From Paenibacillus lycopersici (GTDB lineage Bacteria > Bacillota > Bacilli > Paenibacillales > Paenibacillaceae): a stretch of 64,000 nucleotides of DNA. Location: assembly GCF_010119935.1 (NCBI RefSeq), contig NZ_CP048209.1, forward strand, positions 5,025,001 through 5,089,000, read 5' to 3'. The notes below the pieces were generated by a model. That model made no database searches, was not told the DNA's origin, and was given only the letters and a program-made list of their open reading frames with translations. Both the position numbers and the translations under genes were made by a program. Positions 60,402-64,000 of this stretch are shown here, piece after piece (the first letter of the stretch is position 1; every line of letters starts with the position of its first letter).

Positions 60402-61058
60402 TTATAATACGCCGTATTTGTCGTACACTTCGCGCAGCAGCTTGCCCTCGAGCAATTCCCGGCGCGTATGGTTCTCGCTCTCGGCCTTCTCCAGCGACTG
60501 CTCTACCGTCGTCTCGAACACTGCCTTCGGAATGACGACGACGCCGTCCATATCCGCGAAGATGACGTCGCCGGGCTTCACGATCACGCCGCCTGCATCG
60601 ACCGGGCAGTCATAGTCGATGACGATTCCCCTGCCCTTCGAATCCACCGGCTTGAAGCCTGTCGAGAAGACGGGGAAGCCAAGCTCCAGGATCTTCCTCG
60701 TATCCCGAACGAAACCGTCGATGACCGCCCCGTTCGCGCCGCGCATCATCGAGGCCGTCGACAGCAGCTCGCCCCATAGTCCGTTCCGCTTCGAATGGTT
60801 CGTGGCGCCGATGACGACTTCGCCCGGCCGAATGCTGTCGATCGCTTCGATTTCTTTGTCGTAGCAATTGTCATGCGTGTAGAAGGTGTCGACGGCATGA
60901 ATCGTCTTCGCCCGGCCGACCAGGATGTCGCCGGTTCTGAGGGGCCGAATGTTCTCGGCCATGGCTTGGTAGCGATAGCCGAGCTCGTCGAGCGTATCGC
61001 AGATCACGCCGGTGTAGAGGTTGTTTCTCATCAGTTCGAACAGCTGCGCATCCTGCAT
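60402..61058 (-). CDS. RraA-family protein (HMG/CHA aldolase-like)
   Basis: A 218-residue protein of the class-II pyruvate aldolase fold shared by RraA and 4-hydroxy-4-methyl-2-oxoglutarate aldolase. The substrate and metal motif WGELLS (95-100) and VRD (Arg118, Asp119) match the aldolase members and not the RNase E inhibitor proper; Firmicutes have no RNase E target of that kind. In this operon it would cleave the 2-keto-3-deoxy sugar acid to pyruvate and an aldehyde. It is the promoter-proximal gene. Confidence 0.85.
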   Translation of the reverse strand: MQDAQLFELMRNNLYTGVICDTLDELGYRYQAMAENIRPLRTGDILVGRAKTIHAVDTFYTHDNCYDKEIEAIDSIRPGEVVIGATNHSKRNGLWGELLSTASMMRGANGAVIDGFVRDTRKILELGFPVFSTGFKPVDSKGRGIVIDYDCPVDAGGVIVKPGDVIFADMDGVVVIPKAVFETTVEQSLEKAESENHTRRELLEGKLLREVYDKYGVL

Positions 61059-61204
61059 GTGAGCTTCCTCCTCGAATTAGGTGATTGGTGCTGCTATCCC
61101 GCTATGGAGCCGATCGGCAAGCGCTTTCGCGAAAGGCGCTGCAGTCGGGGATAACATCAGACATTCGGAAGTCTCCGCGTAACCTCTCAGTTGTTTCCAA
61201 TTTC

Positions 61205-61233
61205 AATATATTTGCCACATTCCTCAAAGTCAA
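61205..61233 (-). promoter_or_regulatory. SigA-type promoter of the IclR operon
   Basis: On the minus strand: TTGACT (61233-61228), 17-base spacer, TATATT (61210-61205). It is 147 bases upstream of the RraA-like start codon and close to consensus, with one mismatch per hexamer. Confidence 0.75.
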
Positions 61234-61247
61234 CCATTAATTCACTA

Positions 61248-61270
61248 TATAAAACCGCGTTCAATAAAAT
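61248..61270. promoter_or_regulatory. Candidate IclR operator, site 1
   Basis: AAAACCGCGTTCAATAAAAT contains AAC-CGC-GTT symmetry, just upstream of the minus -35 box. It matches site 2 at 16 or more positions when one base is skipped. Confidence 0.5.
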
Positions 61271-61477
61271 GAGCATCTCGCGCCTGAAAGTAATCCATTC
61301 GCAATAAGCGTGAAAACGCAAGCTATTGCATAAAGCCTATAAGGGCAGATATTTCGTCAGAAACCGTGAAATATCGACTCATCTACGCGAATATTAAGAT
61401 CGAAATAAGAGTAACAATGAAACGCTGCGATCACTAGGGCCATCGATTTTCCTACGAGTCGCAGTCCAAAAATCATG

Positions 61478-61506
61478 TTGACAGTTACTACCATCGTCCA
61501 TTAAAT
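61478..61506 (+). promoter_or_regulatory. SigA-type promoter of the lplA-like gene
   Basis: TTGACA (61478-61483), 17-base spacer, TTAAAT (61501-61506). The -35 is a perfect consensus, the -10 weaker. The start codon is 48 bases downstream of the -10. Confidence 0.7.
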
Positions 61507-61510
61507 TCTT

Positions 61511-61531
61511 TATGTAGAACGTCGTTCATAA
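61511..61531. promoter_or_regulatory. Candidate IclR operator, site 2
   Basis: A perfect inverted repeat GAACG-T-CGTTC (61517-61527), followed by ATAAAAT as in site 1. It overlaps the expected transcription start of the binding-protein gene, a position for repression. Confidence 0.55.
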
Positions 61532-61553
61532 AATTTCATTGAGGGGGATACCT

Positions 61554-63311
61554 ATGGGAAGGAAAGCAATGCTCGCCACGATGCTGCTGACATCTTCCGT
61601 CCTGATCAGCGCCTGTTCAGGCAACAGCAGCAACGGCGGCAATACCGCCGCCAACAGCCCGTCCGCTTCGCCGAGCGACAGCTCTTCATCCGGCAATTCG
61701 TCGCCGGATGGATCGTCGTCGTCGGGATCCGGTCTTCCGCTGTACACGATTAAGGTTTTCGCCGACCCCAATTTTGCTACGTACGGCATCACCAAGAGCG
61801 ATCAGACCGTAATCGGCAAGGTCATCAAGGATAAATTCAACATCGTCTTCGAGTACATTACCTCCTCCAACACGGCGAAAGATCAACTCAATCTCATGCT
61901 CGCCGGCGGAGACTACCCCGAGCTCATGCGGATCGAAGATCAAGACCTCCTCGCGAAATACATCGACGCCAAGGCGCTGGTCCCGCTCGACCCTTACGTC
62001 GAGAGCTCGCCGAACTTCCAGAAGCTGTTCAAGGACGCCATCCCCTATTGGAAATTCGAATCGGGCGACGGCAAAATTTACAACTACAGCATGAACCTCC
62101 CCCAAGACATGATCGGCTTCCCCGAGCATAACGACATCTACGTCCGCACCGACCTCCTCGAGCAGCAAGGCTATCCGAAACTTCTCAGCACCGATGATTA
62201 CCTCGCATTCTTCAAGAAAGCCAAGGAATTGAACCCGACTACGAACGGCCAGAAAACGATGGGCATGGTAGCGCCGTTCGCCGAGCCGTGGGGCATGGCG
62301 GGCATCGCGCCGGTTATGTACGAGAAAGGCGGCAAGTACGTTCAGATCGCCAACAATGCCGTCATCTGGTCGCCGACGCAGGATAAGTTCGTCGATATGC
62401 TGAAGGACGATTACGCCGTCGGGTCGTTCAAATTCCTGAACAAGATGTACGTTGGCGGCCTGCTCGATCCGGACAGCTTCACCGACAAGTCCGACCAGGT
62501 CAATCAGAAGCTGGCTACGGGCGTGCCGATGGCATCCTGGTATATCAGCAATTGGCAGGCCAACGCCGGACAGATCGCGGCCGGGCATCCGGAGCTGCAG
62601 TACGTCGTACTGCCGATCCAATTGCCTGCGCAGATCGCGAGCGGCGAGAAGCGCCTCAAGATGACGCAGGCGACGCGCCCGTTCGACATGGTGGTCATTA
62701 CGAAGAACGCCAAGGATCCGAAGCGCTTGTTCGACCTGATCGAGTGGGCCTCGTCGGACGAAGGCCAGATGCTCCTGCAATCCGGGATCGAAGGCGTGCA
62801 CTACACGATCGAGAACGGCAAGCGAGTACCGACGGACGAGTACTTGAAGAACCATAACGATCCCGCCTGGAGTTACAAACAAGGCTTCGGCGCCGGCGCT
62901 CCGCTTCCGAACGCCTTGATCGCCGCGCCGGACGGCGAGCCGTACGCGCTCGGCAACACCACGGCCGTCAAGGAATCGGGGATGGACGCGCGCATCAAGG
63001 ATACTTACAAGAAGCTCGGCTGGACGGATTCCGAGCAATGGTGGCGCGACAACTCCGTGGAAGCGGTCGTCGGCACGGCGCAAAGCATCTTCATGGACCC
63101 GAACTCGGAGGAAGGCCGTCTGGAGCAGCGCCTCGTCGACGTCCGGGTGCGGAATACGCCGAAGCTGATCATGGCCAAGAACGACGCCGAGTTCGACAAA
63201 ATCTATCAGGACGTGCTGAAGGAATACGACGCGCTCAACCCGCAATCCATCGTCGATCTGTACAACGAGCGTTACAAAGCCGCGAAAGCCCAGCTGGAAG
63301 CCGCCCAGTAA
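61554..63311 (+). CDS. Extracellular substrate-binding lipoprotein, LplA type
   Basis: A 585-residue large binding protein. The lipobox LISAC gives Cys21, followed by a Ser/Asn/Gly linker (about 22-62). The mature part has landmarks of the LplA family, KVIKDKFNIVFEYITSSN then LMLAGGDYPELMRI, and the C-terminal YNERYKAAKAQLEAAQ. It binds oligosaccharide outside the membrane for the permease encoded next. ATG 61554 is chosen because GAGGGGG is 6 bases upstream; an in-frame TTG at 61539 has none. It is divergent from the IclR operon with shared control sites. Confidence 0.92.
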   Translation: MGRKAMLATMLLTSSVLISACSGNSSNGGNTAANSPSASPSDSSSSGNSSPDGSSSSGSGLPLYTIKVFADPNFATYGITKSDQTVIGKVIKDKFNIVFEYITSSNTAKDQLNLMLAGGDYPELMRIEDQDLLAKYIDAKALVPLDPYVESSPNFQKLFKDAIPYWKFESGDGKIYNYSMNLPQDMIGFPEHNDIYVRTDLLEQQGYPKLLSTDDYLAFFKKAKELNPTTNGQKTMGMVAPFAEPWGMAGIAPVMYEKGGKYVQIANNAVIWSPTQDKFVDMLKDDYAVGSFKFLNKMYVGGLLDPDSFTDKSDQVNQKLATGVPMASWYISNWQANAGQIAAGHPELQYVVLPIQLPAQIASGEKRLKMTQATRPFDMVVITKNAKDPKRLFDLIEWASSDEGQMLLQSGIEGVHYTIENGKRVPTDEYLKNHNDPAWSYKQGFGAGAPLPNALIAAPDGEPYALGNTTAVKESGMDARIKDTYKKLGWTDSEQWWRDNSVEAVVGTAQSIFMDPNSEEGRLEQRLVDVRVRNTPKLIMAKNDAEFDKIYQDVLKEYDALNPQSIVDLYNERYKAAKAQLEAAQ

Positions 63312-63346
63312 GCTGCCCGCTCATTCAGCCGAATCAAGCAAGAGCA

Positions 63347-63381
63347 AGCGCATGCCGAGATCCTGCGTCCCGGTATGCGCT
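63347..63381 (+). terminator. Hairpin between binding-protein and permease genes
   Basis: AGCGCATGCCG (63347-63357) pairs with CGGTATGCGCT (63371-63381), one G-U pair, loop 13. It is likely to uncouple expression levels of the binding protein and the permease. Confidence 0.6.
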
Positions 63382-63409
63382 CGCTTGACAGAAGGAAGGA
63401 GACGAACGA

Positions 63410-64000
63410 ATGGCCATCGCAGAGACTGCCAAGATCAACAGCTCGCCCGACATCCCTCGAACCCGTAAATTCTTGAACAAGCTGTACCGCCAGCGCTACT
63501 TGTTCATGATGCTGGCGCCGGCCATGCTGCTGGTGTTCACCTTCAGCTATTTGACGCTCGGCGGCTGGATCATCGCTTTCAAACATTACAAAATCGGACA
63601 GAGCATGTGGAGCGCGGACTGGGCCGGCTGGTACCACTTCAAATCCTTTCTGCTCGAAAGCCCGGACTTCCTGCGTCTGCTCGAGAACACCCTCTCGATG
63701 AATATTATGATGCTGGTCGTCAATCTGGCGGCGGCGATGATCTTCGCCATCTTGTTGAACGAGGTGAAGTCCCGAAGGTTCGCCCGAATCGTGCAAACGC
63801 TGTCATTTTTCCCTTTCTTCATCTCCTGGGTCATCGTGTACTCCATTATGAGCGCGCTAATGGCCGTTTCGAGCGGCGCGATCAACGTGTCGCTGATGAA
63901 GTGGGGCATTCTCGAGCAAGGGGTTAACGTGCTCGGCGATCCCAAATTCTCCTGGGGGCTCGTGGTGGCCCTAAGCCTGTGGAAGTCGATCGGGTATAAC
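63410..64000 (+). CDS. Sugar ABC transporter permease, LplB type (cut by window edge)
   Basis: The first 197 codons of a permease run from ATG 63410 (GAAGGAAGGAGACGAACGA upstream) to the window end. A hydrophilic N-terminal tail of about 28 residues is followed by helix 1 (LFMMLAPAMLLVFTFSYL), further helices at about 95-115 and 125-150, and the start of the next one at the edge. This is the LplB/YteP pattern that accompanies LplA-type binding proteins. The EAA loop lies beyond the window, where an LplC partner is expected. Confidence 0.88.
   Translation, partial: MAIAETAKINSSPDIPRTRKFLNKLYRQRYLFMMLAPAMLLVFTFSYLTLGGWIIAFKHYKIGQSMWSADWAGWYHFKSFLLESPDFLRLLENTLSMNIMMLVVNLAAAMIFAILLNEVKSRRFARIVQTLSFFPFFISWVIVYSIMSALMAVSSGAINVSLMKWGILEQGVNVLGDPKFSWGLVVALSLWKSIGYN

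Noticed and set aside
60402..61058. Naming the RraA-family protein as a ribonuclease regulator
   Set aside because: RraA regulates RNase E in Proteobacteria; the operon context and the Arg-Asp pair favour an aldolase or decarboxylase role.

Overview
The window looks like chromosomal DNA of a GC-rich, endospore-forming Paenibacillaceae bacterium (Paenibacillus or Cohnella type). The grounds are a gerK-type germination operon in A-C-B order, a YesM/YesN two-component pair beside a sugar ABC transporter, lipoprotein binding proteins paired with two permeases, an HssRS-like pair, and many carbohydrate-active and Gfo/Idh/MocA enzymes. Most starts have strong AGGAGG-like ribosome binding sites. I saw no rRNA, tRNA, prophage, transposase or CRISPR array.

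Layout. 0-9 kb: an HssRS-like two-component pair (cut by the left edge), a PAP2 phosphatase, an SDR, a GntR/FCD regulator, an ECF sigma factor with its membrane partner, a small putative lipoprotein, a ParB-fold protein and a stand-alone HisG-like protein. 9-22 kb: a short FAD oxidoreductase, orphan trpB, a CE4 deacetylase, a UvrA paralogue coupled to a nucleotidyltransferase, a LacI regulator with no ordinary start codon, an MFS permease and a long deacetylase-like protein. 22-34 kb: a sugar regulon on the minus strand (two permeases, a binding protein, three Gfo/Idh/MocA dehydrogenases, two TIM-barrel isomerases) preceded by YesMN. 34-39.5 kb: a membrane protein/XRE pair and the gerKA-KC-KB operon. 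39.5-40.3 kb: two tandem arrays of hairpins. 40.4-51 kb: a DUF4965/glutaminase-like protein, a GH3 glucosidase, a PhyH dioxygenase, two Gfo/Idh/MocA-fold proteins (one GH109-like), an AraC regulator and a GNAT.

51-64 kb is the most coherent block. A nine-gene minus-strand operon runs from an RraA/HMG-aldolase-like protein through a PIG-L deacetylase, an enolase-superfamily dehydratase, IclR, an amidohydrolase-2 (lactonase-like), a binding-protein-like protein without a signal peptide, a zinc alcohol/polyol dehydrogenase, a TIM-barrel glycosidase-like protein and a GH39-like protein. Divergent from it is an lplAB-type ABC transporter. The enzymes can be ordered as sugar dehydrogenase, lactonase, sugar-acid dehydratase and RraA-type retro-aldolase. 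That is an oxidative, non-phosphorylating sugar route with glycosidases upstream; the substrate is unknown but the deacetylase and the GH129/GH109-like proteins suggest N-acetylated hexosamine glycans. Two matching operator-like sites sit at the divergent promoters.

At sequence level three repeat systems stand out: a dispersed family of about 20-bp boxes in pairs about 50 bp apart, present as two complete inverted elements and two half elements; a 52-bp tandem array of six hairpins with two alternating stem types and paired base changes; and a 45-bp tandem hairpin array beside it. All functions are read from sequence by recognition; no database search was run.
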